Numbered from the stretch's first letter, positions 1-12,368 are shown. The stretch: 64,000 nucleotides of DNA from Diadema setosum (GCF_964275005.1 NC_092685.1:35471018-35535017); one strand, 5' to 3'. Translations and numbers: made by a program. Notes: generated by a model not told the origin, from the letters alone.

Positions 1-420
1 TTGATTTTTTGAGTTGCATCATTAGTTGCATTGTAATAAATCTTTTTAGAAAGGGCCCTGGTTTTAATACCGCTTCGGAATAATCAACGTTAGAATATTC
101 GGATTTACAAAAACACCTATTTCATGTTCGGATAATGAATACATGTACCTACTGGGACATATAAGTGTGCAAAATTTGTGCGTTTTGAGAAAAACGAGAG
201 GGAGAAAAGGGGTAAAGTGAACTGTCTTGGGTACTACATGTAATGCTCCAGTGTAAATGAGTGTATGTCCTTTCTATATTCTGGCATACAAGACAATGGA
301 CGCATGGCGCGAACGCTACCGCGCCATACACTAGCGAATTACCGAGTAGAAACGCAGCGAATCGGAGCGGGAAAACAATTCTTTTTCAGAGAATGGCGAT
401 AAGATTTTGAGCGAGAAATT

Positions 421-631
421 ATGTCGACTTAGATAAGGGAATTAACACGTATTTCAGCTCAGTTGGCACTGAAAAATCAGGTCGACTTACGCGAGTTGTC
501 GACTTATAAATGTCGACTAAGACAAGGAAATTTTTAAGGAATAACAAAGGCAAAAATCGGGACTTTTTTATTGTGTCGACTTAAGCGAGTTGTCGACTTA
601 TGCGAAGTCGACTTAGGCGAGGTCTACTGTA
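421..631. mobile_element. TIR-element fragment with GTCGACTTA subrepeats
   Basis: GTCGACTTA and close variants recur at about 423, 481, 498, 513, 575, 592 and 606, and the block ends with GGTCTACTGTA at 621-631. CAGTAGACCTCG-like ends are typical of pogo/Tigger-type MITEs. Only the right terminus is clear; a matching left end is not visible, so the copy is probably truncated. It lies in the intron upstream of the Aha1 exon. Confidence 0.5.
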
Positions 632-822
632 TTTCAAAATTGATCAGCAGGCAGTTTTACTTTATGGCTATTCACTATGCTTGTGCCAAGACACAGAAGC
701 TGCTCTTCTAAAAATTGATCAAAATGGTATTGAAATTGAAATAAAAAATAAAAATTGAGACATTCACAGTAAATGCGAGTCCTTATATGACTTTTTCCCT
801 TCAAACTTTCTTACCAACACAG

Positions 823-995
823 CACATCATTCCCTGGTAACAATGAACTTTAAGCAAACTTCTGATGGCACAGAGCTCACTCTGAAGCAAAATGGCATCC
901 CCTCAGCAGACCTCGATCGCACAAGGCACGGATGGAACTCGGTCTTCTTCCAGCGGATAAAGGGAATGTTTGGTTATGGTGCTTCGCTCTTCTGA
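823..995 (+). CDS. AHSA1: Aha1-type Hsp90 co-chaperone, last coding exon (partial gene)
   Basis: This is the terminal exon of an Aha1-family protein. In the family, the C-terminal START-like (AHSA1) domain binds Hsp90 in the cytosol and stimulates its ATPase. A pyrimidine-rich acceptor ending in AG at 821-822 is followed by an open frame to TGA at 993-995. The frame reads HHSLVTMNFKQ, then TELTLKQNGIPSADLDRTR, then RIKGMFGYGASLF at the C-terminus. The ERTRxGW and IKxxFGYGAxLF signatures match the end of Aha1-like proteins. The remaining exons must lie upstream, probably outside the window; I found none in 1-820, which holds a transposon fragment. The frame uses a different register from the 84-codon ORF at 932-1186, which I regard as spurious. 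AHSA1 and AHSA2 types cannot be told apart from this exon, although the FGYGAxLF ending is the one I associate with AHSA2-like proteins. Confidence 0.85.
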
Positions 996-1850
996 TGCCA
1001 TCTCCTTGCATGGAGTGTACGTGCTCAAACTCTCTCATGGAGAACATTGCTGTTGAGTGTCTCAGCCCTGCATGTAGTCTGCAGGTCCATCATCGTCTGT
1101 CAGCTGTGAAGCATAAAGCATACACTAGTATCAAGCCAATCTCAAGCCAGCCCCACCCACTCCCGATTCCTGACGCTCATCCCTAATGAAGGTGCCATAC
1201 GTGATTGGATTTTCATGGAATTTGTTTTATTCTAATGTTTATACATTTTACTCGTGTTGATATATATAATATATGTTCCATTGAATAATGCATTCACCAG
1301 TATTTTGCAAATACCAGTGTACAATGTAATTATCCATGTGTAAAGTTTCAGCTTAGTCAGTGCTTATCACATTTTTAATTTTCCCATTGTGGAATATGAG
1401 AGCTATTTATGTGATGTTTTGAAAGCCGTGCATTTGATGTCTTTTTTTACAAATTAGTTCAGGTGATGTGGCTTATCATGAAATATTAGTTGTAACCCTG
1501 TGTTTTAGTGCTTGGATTGATACATGTGATACATTTTCCTCTGTATTGATGGCATGGTTTGTTTATTTCAAATTTCATTCAAGTAAATTCTACAAGCTTG
1601 TAACTTGATGGGTGAACATCATGTATTTGTGGCAGAAGGGAAAGTGTCGACGGATCACTAGTAAGCAAACTGTAATTGTCTAGACTGTTATGATAAATGT
1701 GATTAGTCTGAGTTTTTTCAGCTCTATACCATGTTTAAAAATTACCATGCCCCTGATGTACTGGTTGAGCCTTCAATATTTCTCTAGATGAAAACTTAGT
1801 TTGATTCATGATGATAGGAACAATAAAGAAATAAGACTTGATTATGTTTG
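996..1850 (+). other. Probable 3' UTR of the Aha1-type gene, with poly(A) signal
   Basis: No coding signal follows the stop codon. The first canonical AATAAA downstream is at 1822-1827. Further AATAAA hexamers near 2582 and 2612 are alternatives, so the 3' end is approximate. Confidence 0.5.
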
Positions 1851-3040
1851 TATGAATCTTCAAGTTGTTTTAAATACAAATTGTATGATCACCCAGCTTA
1901 ATGGCTCAAAATTGCATTTGATAACCCACTAAATTTGTATGACACACAAGCAACTAACAGGGATAAGCATGTTTGTAGTTCAACGTATTTATGAATGTGT
2001 TTTTGTTTTGTTTACTTTACAGCTGTCATATGCAAAACTTTCAAGTTCAGGTTATGTCTTCATGCATAAATGATACATCCTTCAATGCATCACTATATTG
2101 TCATGATGATAACTGTGGACTTCATTGATAAACTTGTCTATGTATTAGAGGGCTCTGAAATTGACATAATAGTCTCAAAATATGCTTTCAATGATGCTAC
2201 ACTATGACTTATGTAATTCCCACCAGTTGACCAAAACTAGTTACATGAGTAAAGAAAAAAAAAAAAGATACCTCAAGGGGGTTCATGTCAAAGTGCAATA
2301 GATAAGGAAAAATTTTTTTGGAAACATGGCAAGCATTATTACAAGTTCTGTAAATATGTCCTGTAAACACAAGTGTCTTTGGAAAGAACTATTGTGGTGG
2401 CATGAACATGTATCACTTTGCATGGTTTTTTTTTTCTTTTCTGTGTGCTCAAAAGACAGAAAATAACACTTTTACAGAAGGGAGGTGAAGTTATTAATTC
2501 TCTTTCACTTACATTATAAAGGAATCAACAGTGTGTGTCATGGAAGCTGTGTGATTACAGAGCACTTGGTGACTTATCATTCAATAAAGAGTTATGAAAA
2601 TTTGTCTTTTACAATAAAACACGGGGGACAGTTGCACCTCCACCTCATGTAAAAACATGAGAGGAGTATCACACAAGCTTTGTTTCGATCAAGTGACAAA
2701 GAAGTGACAAAGACTTATCAAATATCTTATGTCACTTATCGCCTTTTATTCATGGTCATGCCCTTGCGTCAATACCTATCTTGATTTCTCACTCATTTCA
2801 CTAGTCTGTGCACTTTTCTTGCAGCATTTACAGAATGATTTTTATTCGTCCATCATGAAGTGTCACTTAAGGCATCCACAAGTGAAAATGCTCAAATTCC
2901 CAAATACTTGCTCTCTGAAACAATTTAGCCATCCAAATGAAATCTGGTTCAAGGAATGTATAAACACTCAACTTATTTGGGGTTGTGCCATTAAATTTTC
3001 AAACTTCAATCATGTGAAACTGTCATCTCACACTGTCAAT
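1851..3040. other. Intergenic, nothing recognised
   Basis: AT-rich sequence with poly-A and poly-T runs. No gene, RNA gene or clear repeat was recognised. The 112-codon ORF at 2729-3067 has no recognisable protein character. Confidence 0.5.
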
Positions 3041-3044
3041 GTGT

Positions 3045-3118
3045 ACAATAGGCCTGTGGGAGAATAATGCAATATGGCGGAGGCATACCCAGTCGCCACA
3101 GCGACATCTCTAGTCTTT
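3045..3118 (-). repeat. Fragment of the dispersed GGAGGCATA repeat
   Basis: GGCGGAGGCATACCCAGTCG at 3076 and the following CAGCGACATCTCTAGT match the reverse complement of 18008-18075 with few differences. This is therefore one end of the same dispersed element that surrounds the pogo-like insertion at 18-20 kb. Confidence 0.6.
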
Positions 3119-3202
3119 TCCATGAAAGATATATATATTTTTTTACGATATACAGTGGAGTCCAGCAATAGCAAGGTCAGATACAAGAATCTGGTTTTGT
3201 AG

Positions 3203-3229
3203 CCCCTTATACACAAAGTGTATAAGGGG
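3203..3229. repeat. Perfect 12-bp hairpin
   Basis: CCCCTTATACAC and GTGTATAAGGGG are exact reverse complements separated by AAA. It stands beside a fragment of a dispersed repeat and is probably part of a mobile-element end. Confidence 0.8.
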
Positions 3230-3300
3230 TATATAGGAATCAGCGCGAGGTCGGGCAGGCGGTTGGGCAGTCCGTTCGCAAATCTTGCATCGCGAAGTCC

Positions 3301-5180
3301 TACAGTTTTAAAACAATTTAGATGAAACTTGGGATACATGACATTGAGGTATAGATGAGAAAGACATGTTTTTTGTGCTTGTCGTAGAAAGCATTGCCAT
3401 GGCAACCACAATTTTTCCAAAGTCTTGTGGAGCAAACTATTTTCACAGTATTCAAGCAATTTATTTCAAATTTGTTATATATAATGGTCTTTAGGTGTAG
3501 TTATGCAAGACACTACCCGTTGCGAATCATATTACTTGTGCAGCATTCAAGCAATTTAAGCATTGCTAATGTAACCACACATTTTTGGTTCAAACTGAAG
3601 GTCAAATTTGGTGTGTATGAAGATCTATTGGTGTATTTGTGCAAAATATCCTTTGTGTTTGTATCCGACAAATCCTTGTTCATTTTTTTTTTTCATAGGA
3701 GTCTTAGCTGCTGGAGTGGGGGTAATTAATCACCTTCAGTTTCTACCCAACTAATATTTACATATTAACTTTTGATAGCTCAAAGTTTCTTTTATTGCAA
3801 GTCAGTTTCGGCCCCCCCCCCCCCCAAAAAAAAAAAAAAAGGGGGGGGGGGGAAAGGGTTTTTACGGATAAGACAGTCTGGGACAGTGGGAAATTCATGC
3901 GTTTTATCAAAACCAGCAATTGTGTATTGAATAATCACTCTCTATACATCTCTGTATATAGTGGTGTGTGTGTGTGTAGATATTCTGAAGTGACTACCCA
4001 CAGTAATGAATAGCACTTGCATTATTGTGTGTTCCATGTTCCCTGAACTCTGAATTGCTCAGTTGATAAGAATGTAACAAAAGGTGACATGATTGTCAAA
4101 TCCAAAATTTTATCTCCTTTATACGACTAGGCAAGCTTGCCTAGTACCTCCTTGATACGACTCGGAAAGATGAACTTCCAACCTGCAGTGGGAACGCACA
4201 TACAATCTGAAATCAATCTAATTTTGTTTTTATATTGTGACAGTTGTGCTGTAGATGTATGCAGTGATGCCATATATACATTGTATGATGGACTACCTCT
4301 ACTGGATTAAAGTGGCATTTTATTTTGTATAGGACTCTCGGTCAGTTCATTGCATAATCATGTTTGCTTTGGAAGATCGCACCATCTGCCAAGAAGCTTT
4401 AATCCATGTTTACCCGTGAGGTTTTCCTGGGTTTTTCAAATACATTGTATAGAAAATAAAAGATTTGAATGTGCTATGCCTCTTCATGTTGTATTGACCT
4501 TTATAGAGTAAAGAAAAACAAATGAAAGAGGTTTCATAAAAAGGGTGAATATGAAATAAGAATGTTCAGGATTTTGAAGTTTCATGTGACCATGGGATAT
4601 TATTATTGGTTACAACCACATTCATCATTGTATGCAGGTAAGATGGGGTAATGTTGTCACCTTACATCTCTCCCATTGGTTTTTATATGAAAATGTAATA
4701 ATGTTTGGGTTGATCATCTAGCAACTGCTACCCCTTTCCCTATGAAAGTCAGTATATTGCTGCACAATTTCTTTTTGATTTATGTAAGAAAACATTAGGG
4801 AAGATTTGAATGCAAGTCAATGGGAGGCTTGTTTTGCAATGACTACGGTATTCTGATTTGCACATGTGGTTGCAACTAATATTCCTGTTTTGTGAAACCT
4901 GTGAAGCTTGTCAAATTCCCAAGCTGTCATTTAATGTTGCTTTTTAATGAAACTTTCACCATTGTTTGTATTTTAATCAAGTTCTCAAAGATAAACAAGA
5001 ATTTAGCAGTGAAATTGCCTGTTCAATCTATAAAAAAAAAAATCCTTTCCTAGATAGTATGTTTTGACAAACTTGAGGGTTTAAAAAAGTGCTAGCTTTT
5101 TTATTGTTTTGTATTGTACATGTCACAAATAATAGGAAAAATTACCTCACAGATGGGGCTAGAGAAAGCATGAACAGCTT
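3301..5180. other. Intergenic, low-complexity tracts only
   Basis: The notable features are a homopolymer triplet at 3812-3852 (14 C, 15 A, 12 G) and a 20-bp perfect palindrome at 4126-4145. Otherwise the stretch is AT-rich with no gene recognised. Confidence 0.5.
4126..4145. repeat. Perfect 20-bp palindrome
   Basis: ACTAGGCAAGCTTGCCTAGT reads the same on both strands with no loop. The flanks carry the imperfect direct repeat CTCCTTTATACGACT / CTCCTTGATACGACT, which suggests the centre or end of a small element. Confidence 0.75.
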
Positions 5181-5683
5181 AAAGGACAAGTTCACCTTAA
5201 TATGCATGTTGATTGAGAGAATGCAGCAATATTAGTCGAACACATCAGTGAAAATTTGAGGAAAAGTCATTCTAAAGTTATACATTTTTGAAGTTTCAGT
5301 GCCTACATTGCTGGATAAGAAGACTAACACAGCATGTAATGTCACACATGTAGAACACTATAAAGAAAATTGACCATATTTTGACTTTTCTGCCTTAATA
5401 AAAGAGCACGTAAATATCCTCTTTACCCTTAACATACATCATCAGTAACAAGTCGAGGGAATTTTTTTTTTTTTTGAAAATTTTGTGGAATTTTCTTTTT
5501 ATATTGCTCATATCATTCTACGCATGGGACATCTTAAAATGCAGGACATTAGTCTTTTAATCCAGCAGTTACGATTTACAACTTTTGAACAGATTACCTG
5601 ATTTTCCTCAAACTTTCACTGATGTATTCTATATATATTGCTGCAATCACTTAATCCACATGTACAAAGTGAACTTGTCCTTT
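5181..5683. mobile_element. Non-autonomous TIR element (AAAGGACAAGTTCAC ends)
   Basis: AAAGGACAAGTTCACCTT at 5181 is matched by GTGAACTTGTCCTTT ending at 5683. Similarity continues inward for about 80 bp on each side (GCAGCAATATTAG with CACATCAGTGAAAATTTGAGG on the left; the reverse complement on the right). The element is about 500 bp, has no ORF and is MITE-like. A related truncated copy lies at about 40955-41130. Confidence 0.8.
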
Positions 5684-6007
5684 CATACAAATTCCTTTTT
5701 GTGAATTTCAGTATTGGGGGGGGGGGGGGGTAATGGAGGTATTCAAAAGGGAGCATTTCATGAATTGGGGGATAGGCATATGTCATTGGAAAATTTTATT
5801 TTGCTCATACACTTTGTGTGTAGCTTACACAAGTAACCTGTGAATATTGGCATTGTATTTATTGTACATGTATCTTAAGAGGCCATCATGTGCAAGATAT
5901 ACTGTACATTGTAGCCACTTATATAGACATTGCCTGAGAGATAAATGTATGTATGCAACAGGACAACTAGCGGGACATTTTACTTACAATACAAACAAGA
6001 CTGATAC

Positions 6008-6236
6008 AATATTATTGCTTCCATGACATTTGCTCCTGCAACAATTGCTCCCATGAAATACCTGCACACTAAGCCAAACATAAATTCTACCTATAAACAT
6101 AACCCTAACCCTAATCATATTCATCACATCAAACTAAGCCTACATATTATAAAACCCTATCATAAACTTTAACCCTAAGTCCTTGGAGAAAATAAGACCA
6201 GAGCTATTGGGTACAAGAGCAAATGTTTTGTCCCCA
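6008..6236. repeat. Dispersed repeat with CCCTAA motifs, copy 1
   Basis: The block contains CAACAATTGCTCCCATG, ACATAAATTCTACC and CATAACCCTAACCCTAATC, and is the reverse complement, with divergence, of 57118-57299. It is not telomere: the CCCTAA units are few and interspersed with unique sequence. Confidence 0.6.
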
Positions 6237-6546
6237 ATATTATCAAGCCATTGTGCATGTTAATGTCTTTGCAGAAATTGTTTTCACCCAATAGCACAAA
6301 CAAGAAGCCTATCACAAATATGAATATCGGTTACAATGTGTGTGTATCAAGGCTAGTGTGAGAATGTTTTTGCCGGAGGTTTTTTTTTTTTTTTCCTAAG
6401 TTTACATGAGCAGTTACCTGTTTTATGAAGTTGAAAGAAACCTTGTTTAGTAGTCATCACACTTTCACTAGTAGCCCAAGTGCTACACACTTGACTTTGA
6501 CCATTTTTTTTTTTTTTTTTTTTTTTGGTGTGTGTATAGACTTTTA

Positions 6547-6866
6547 GGCCCGAATTCACGAAGGTGGTACAAATGAAACCATGGTTTAAACCATGGAGCG
6601 CCAAGTGTCGCACGGAATATTTCATTACGAAATTGGTCATTGGTCATTTCGTCGACAAAATGACCGTTTCGTTAATAAAATTATCATTTCGTGGACGAAA
6701 TGTTCATTTAGTTACAAAATGTTGTCATTTCGTTACAAAATAATTATTTCATCGACGAAATGACTGATTTCGTAAGGAAATATTCCTTGTGACACTTGGC
6801 ACTCCATGGTTTTTGTCCATGGTTTAAACCATGGTTTCATTTGTACCACCTTCGTGAATTCGGGCC
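6547..6866. mobile_element. 320-bp MITE with long TIRs (GGCCCGAATTCACGAAGG)
   Basis: The left end GGCCCGAATTCACGAAGGTG and its reverse complement at 6847-6866 start TIRs of about 50 bp that are almost identical and include the palindrome CCATGGTTTAAACCATGG. The centre (about 6620-6780) is a run of ATTTCGT/ACGAAAT half-sites about 18-22 bp apart. There is no ORF. High arm identity suggests a fairly young copy. A diverged relative is at 26714-26951. Confidence 0.9.
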
Positions 6867-7540
6867 ATTGTGGACAAATTGCTCCAGTGTCTTCACTGGA
6901 GGTAGACAGTCAAATCTATTTGGACTGAAGAAATATCTTTGACTTTGAAATTTTTTTGAAAATTCAACTAAGAGGGATTAAAATAACCAGGAAATAAAGA
7001 GAAGACTTGAAAAGACCTTCAACTTAGGCTATTACATTGTATATGACTTCGAGATCGACTTAAAGAACAAATTTGAAGGGAATAAATGTTCGTAAAATTC
7101 GTTTGTAGATGAAATATATGTTGGTAATTGACCAATAATGCAAAAAGTTTGGCTCAAATCCCCGCAAGCATCTAGATATCCGCTATTTGCAAGTCCCAAA
7201 CATCCCCCTCCCTCCCCCTCGAAAACCAGCCACAGTACGGGACTCCAAAAGTTGTGACGTCACGCCAGGGTAGTTAGAGCCACGGGCCCCGGATGCTCTG
7301 TAGAAAAGCATTTGGCATCGGGAAAGAATTTCTGTCAATTTTTTTTCAAAGTCTGAAATCTCTGCTATTTATACTTTTGACACCAACTCTTTACTGTTTG
7401 TCTACACTTAATAGTATTATCATGAACTGCTTCTTCTCAAACAATTATTTTGTATTACTATGATCTGCAACAAGCCCAAATTTCACACAATTATCACAAT
7501 TTTCTCCTCATAGTTTTGGTGCGAAAGTAGATCCGGTCGG
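6867..7540. other. Intergenic; shares a segment with 16246-16330
   Basis: The stretch around 6965-7040 (AGAGGGATTAAAATAACC, then GACTTGAAAAGACCTTCAA) resembles 16253-16320 in the same orientation, so both hold a copy of one dispersed repeat. No gene was recognised in the remainder. Confidence 0.4.
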
Positions 7541-7695
7541 CCGTCGGTCGGTATGACGTATCACCTCGCAGCTCGTATCGTATGCATATTGTACGTACGT
7601 ACGTGCGGTTCACATTTGTATCATCGTAACTTTTTCATAGCGGTTCGTTTCGAAATTTCGCGTCGATCAATTTTGAGCTTTCACTCCTTCCGAAA

Positions 7696-8007
7696 ATGGC
7701 CGAGAACAGTGAGTTAGATCAGAGTGATCTTTTTATGGACTTTGAGGAGTACGTTAGTGAAGAGGAAGGAAGCGACAAAAGCAGAGAAGGGGACGAGAAT
7801 ACAGACGAGGACGATGGAAGTTGGGAAGATGTAAGCTGGGGAGAGGACGATGGAGAAGTGGGAGAGCAAGGTGCTGTCGACGTCAATCCAGCCGGGGAAG
7901 CAGCGGCAGGGCCACGGGTGCCGCAACCCTATTGTCATGAGCCGCTGCCTTTCGATGGAGATGGAATGGCAAACGACGGGGATGCTCCTCGTCTCGATTT
8001 TATGTAG
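7696..8007 (+). CDS. Acidic 103-residue ORF, possible first exon or small gene
   Basis: The ATG at 7696 lies just downstream of a CpG-rich stretch (7530-7690) that could be a promoter. The protein begins MAENSELDQSDLFMDFEEY and continues as a long Asp/Glu/Ser-rich, probably disordered segment. It then has GPRVPQPYCHEPLPFDGD near residues 72-89. That GPxPYxxEP-like patch recalls the region upstream of the P2X7-intracellular-domain-like module found in many invertebrate proteins, but the Cys-rich module itself is absent. The ORF closes with TAG at 8005-8007. I cannot say whether it is a complete small gene, a 5' exon or a retrocopy remnant. Confidence 0.35.
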   Translation: MAENSELDQSDLFMDFEEYVSEEEGSDKSREGDENTDEDDGSWEDVSWGEDDGEVGEQGAVDVNPAGEAAAGPRVPQPYCHEPLPFDGDGMANDGDAPRLDFM

Positions 8008-10000
8008 AAATGCACACCATGCACACCTACCATTTCCTTGCTTAATTTGTCAATGAAAACTTCTTGTGGCTATCAGAAATGTCAAGATGGACCATATCTG
8101 ACGGTTTCATGAAATTTCATAGCCAATTACAGAAGAAAAGTAGCTAATTTTGACTCAAAAGTACGCCGATTGACGGCTGTGTCAGCGTAGCATGATGAAT
8201 GATCGATTATGTGGAAGAGCGATAAACGATGATAATCGATCGTTGTAGTCTGTGATACAGCCGCTTGTTTGGTGTTTAACCACAAAAATTACGTCGGCTT
8301 GACAGTAAAAAGTGGAAGAAAGAAAGTGATCTTGATGCGTCTGTTTTTTATCAGTTTTAGTTAATTTTCTCCTGTGTGTGCATATGACTGTATATCTATC
8401 ACCATTTTTTGCTGACTAAATGATGGAAGGATAATATGTGTACAAAACAGTAAAAGATATATGAAAAAAAAAAGAAAATGATATCCATCATTAATATTGC
8501 ACAATAAAATGGACCTTTACTACAAAACAAAAGCAAATATTGGGGTTGCAGTTCTTGTATACATAATTAAAAAATGAAATGGAAAAATTAATACTATCAT
8601 GAAAACAATTATTTTTACAATGTACTATAATTGAACTTATAGATTAAAAACATATCGCCATGTCAATTTCAATATTCTGTTTCCACAGCGCCATGAGTAT
8701 CTTTTTAGGTGAAATGAGCACTTTATAACTAAGAAGTCCACTATATTACTACATGATTGTACACTTTTTCTAACACTATTCTCATTAATTTATTATTATT
8801 AGGCCTATATGTAGACTACTAGAAACAAATCCCCTTTGAATTCAACTTCCTTCTCATCTTCTTTTCTCTCTCTTACTCTCTCTCTCCCTCCTTCTAATAG
8901 CCTTACCTTTTTCTTCCACTTTTCCTTCAACTTCATTCTATTCCCTTCAACACTATTCAAATTATAAAATTATCAACTTTTGCCAAGATGAAATCAATAC
9001 TTGCCACAATCTTTAAAGAAAGGACGTCCAAATCCTGATATGAATAATCTGTATCAATAATTTGAATAGTATTAGTAATAGTGATAAGATCGTGAAGATT
9101 GTGGCAATGGAAACAATGAGAAAAAAAAATACGAAAAATAAAGTAGGCCCTACACATATTGCACGAATCGCGTTCGATATTGTGAATAGAATCTAGTTAA
9201 CGGCTAATTAGAGACTACCAGAATCGATTATAATCGTTGACATCGTTCTCTGTGAAATCAATACACTACTTACTACGTCGGAGATTATGTTCGCAACAAC
9301 CGTACTTTTCAGCTCCGATTTCTCATTTTTCTTCCCTTTTGGTTTTCTAATTCCATGAAAATCTCGGATATGGTTCAATTTAGCATCTCCAATAGCTGCA
9401 CAAAATTTGATAGACAAACGGCGAAGCGAACGGTAGGTGTGCATTTCTACATGATTACCCGGCTTTTGAATAACAATTGGTAAGTTCGAAACATGTCTTG
9501 AGCTGCAGGCGTCTCGGAGTTAGTGCAGTTTTCACTGCGGGCGATGTGAGGAAACTACTAACTCCTAAAGCCTCTAGTCTAGAGACTAGACTATTTTCTA
9601 ACTAACAATTCAGCTCATTTTTTGTCCAGATTTAGCTTTTCATCAAACAGTCTTAATGTACGGGCCTACGGCACGGCCCTAAGGCTAAACGGTCAGCCCC
9701 TGACCACAGACACTAGACAGATAGGAGTCCCTGTAAAAAGGCTGTAGGCCCTATGCTATTATTACTGATTCAGTTTGGATCAGTAAATAAGACAGGGTTA
9801 GCTTGTTACTTGTTAGATCTAAAGTCTTAATAAATTAAAGACTTTAAAACCTGTGTCCCCATCTGTAAAAATTATTGAGGAATATGTCAAACTTACCAAT
9901 GTTATGGTATAAAAAACTATAAATAAACTGATTTCCCATCATTACAGACACTGCTACGTAGTACAATGTACAGGCATGTTTACGCTACTAGTACTGTGCA
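8008..10000. other. Intergenic, no gene recognised
   Basis: AT-rich, with a pyrimidine-rich CT tract at about 8860-8900. The 78-codon minus-strand ORF at 9208-9444 shows no recognisable family. Nothing else supportable. Confidence 0.4.
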
Positions 10001-10500
10001 AAGAGACGATTGATTGCTGTGTACTGTAGCATGCAGTGTGCACCGCGCGCTTCCCGCACCGATGCTACATTCCCCCGTGACTACGGTACTACAGTCACAG
10101 CTGTACTACGTATTTGAGTGCTTGTACTCGCAGTCGAGCCGCTCGCTACGTCGCTTGTCGTACACTGGCATAGCAAGCTATGTAGCAGAGGCTTTGGATG
10201 AAAGCAGTGAATGTGTACTACAGTAAAGTAACCTGCTGCGGAGCGCGAATTTAAGAACCCGCGAATACGTTTTCGAGCCGCTCAGCGCGAAAAATTAATC
10301 GCGCGAAAATATTGACGTTTACAGTAGGTCATTTTGCCGTTTTGCTTCTAGCCTATAGCTAGCTAGAGCGAGTCGCCGTGCATGGCCGTGGCCGCCTGAG
10401 CAGCGGAGCCTCGGCCGAGGGCTCCCCTCTCGTACCGTCCGCACCGTACCGCGCGCTGGCACGTACAGAGTCGCATCACTCGCGGATTAATCTTTTACGC
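10001..10500. other. CpG-rich patch with CGCGAA motifs
   Basis: CpG density rises sharply here, with GCGCGAATTTAAGAACCCGC at 10235 and CGCGCGAAAAT nearby. These CGCGAA...CCGCGAA words look like a dispersed repeat rather than a gene promoter. No coding exon was recognised. Confidence 0.35.
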
Positions 10501-11390
10501 GGGACGTTATTTTTCCAACCAAAATAAAACTAAAAAAGTCCTCTCAAAATTCTAAATTTTCTGAATATTATGTGATGTATCAAAAAATCGTTCACTAGAA
10601 CATTTTTTTCTAATAATTCTTAAACAAATTAGAACATAAAATCCATCATAAGAGAGCGATATGACGCAATTTTAAAGCTTTGACAGCACTGCATTTGCGT
10701 GGACATAAGAGGGAATACCCTTACGTGACATCATAATCTAGGGGTCTTGACTCAACGGGGAATAAGGCTTCGATATTTTGACGAAATTTGAACGCATATT
10801 CCTCAAAAACCAACCTTTTTAGGGGTTTGAAAGATGTGAGATAGGAAAGTATGGTTAATAAGCCTTTCAAAAACACAAACAGTCCAGTTTTTGGCGATCG
10901 GCTTCTTATGTGAACTTTAACCAAGGTTGATTGTATTTGAAAAGCACTGTACTCCACCATACAATGTAGGTAGGGAGAGAAATAATAGGTCTGTCTTGAG
11001 GTACATACACATGTACATGTATAATGAAACAATGATTTAAGGGCTGACCATTATGAACGGTGCTCTTTCAGTTGTGTTTCAAGATATGACAGAAGGATTG
11101 TTGTTCCCAAAATTTGTCTTGTTCTTGTTTGGTTGGTCAAGTTTTGTTTTTGTTTTGATTTTGGTTTCTTTTTTTTACGTGGGATGTTCTGATTGCATTC
11201 AGTAATTTCAGATGGGCTTGTCTGTTGAGCAGGAAAGTCTTTATATGAAAAGTCGTCACAGGAAGCATGCCTTGCTAGGTAAACGAGTCATGGAATTTCA
11301 GTGAAATTTGTAAACAAAATTCTAAAACAAATATGTTTTGTAACTAGCCACTTTATGTGGCAAACTTGCATAGTAAACTTAATCTCTATA

Positions 11391-11576
11391 CAGTGGACTC
11401 CCGTTATAACGAAGTCCTCGGGACCAGCAGTTTTCTTTCGTTATAACAAAATTTCGTTATAACCGAATGAATAAACAATAAAAATACATAGAGTTGATAA
11501 TGTTGCGGCCCTAAATTTTATTTCGTTGTAACCGGAATTTCGTTATAACCGTGTTGGTTATAACGGGAGTGCACTG
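11391..11576 (+). mobile_element. 186-bp mariner/pogo-type MITE, copy 1
   Basis: CAGTGGACTCCCGTTATAAC at the left and GTTATAACGGGAGTGCACTG at the right are TIRs, flanked by TA on both sides (11389-11390 and 11577-11578). This is the expected Tc1/mariner-superfamily target duplication. There is no ORF. Two relatives lie at 12369 and 12788. Confidence 0.88.
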
Positions 11577-12368
11577 TATTGGTTTGCTCAAAAAAAAAAA
11601 AAAAAAAATTATTTGATCCAATGGCAAACTGACTCTTTAGTACATTTTGCCTTATGGCAATCAGGGTACTCAAACCACAAGTCATCAATGCATTGATTTG
11701 TTTATGCACTTAATTCAATTTAACATCACAAATAACTGATTTTCAAAATCCTGGCAGTGTTTTAAAGTACCATGTACACACAGATGCAGATCAATTTAAT
11801 GGGCACAAATTAGTTGCTGTTGTTACCTCAAAGCCACAGTGTAAGTTTTGTATTAACTGGAATTCTTTTTTTTTTTTTTTTTAGAAATAAAGAGATAGAG
11901 CAAAGAGAGAAACATTCGAGATTGAAAATTCAATTTCCTGATCGAAATTAATCCCAATGTAATCTCGCATACAAACTATAGATTGACTTTGTGAAAGATT
12001 ATATGCGAGCATGGAATAGATTGACAACATAGGAAAGCCTATTCAAATCCTAGATATGGGATATTTTCTCATGGTATCACCCAGATGAAAGGTTTAAGAC
12101 CTGTGTGGTTGTGGTACATTTGTACTGTACCTTGATTTTACAAGAACTACATGTATCTGGCTACCAAGAGTTAATTTATTGCTGGCAATCTTGGATGTTT
12201 TTGTGCCATGAAATAAAATTTCTCCTATTGAGAATGTACAGCAGTCGTTAATGATGTGTGATTTACCCTATGTCTTCTGCTGCATGTTATCATCATTCTC
12301 ATCACCATCAGCATCACCACCTGGAGCAGATGAATACAAACTCTGTGGAGTCAATTCAAGACTACAGT

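Noticed and set aside
932-1186. 84-codon ORF near the left edge
   Set aside because: It overlaps the Aha1 exon in a different frame; the Aha1 frame has splice and protein support.
6050-6180. CCCTAA motifs suggesting interstitial telomere
   Set aside because: Only a few units, mixed with other words, and the same block recurs at 57118-57299 as a dispersed repeat.
9208-9444. 78-codon basic ORF on the minus strand
   Set aside because: No similarity to known families and no promoter or splice context.
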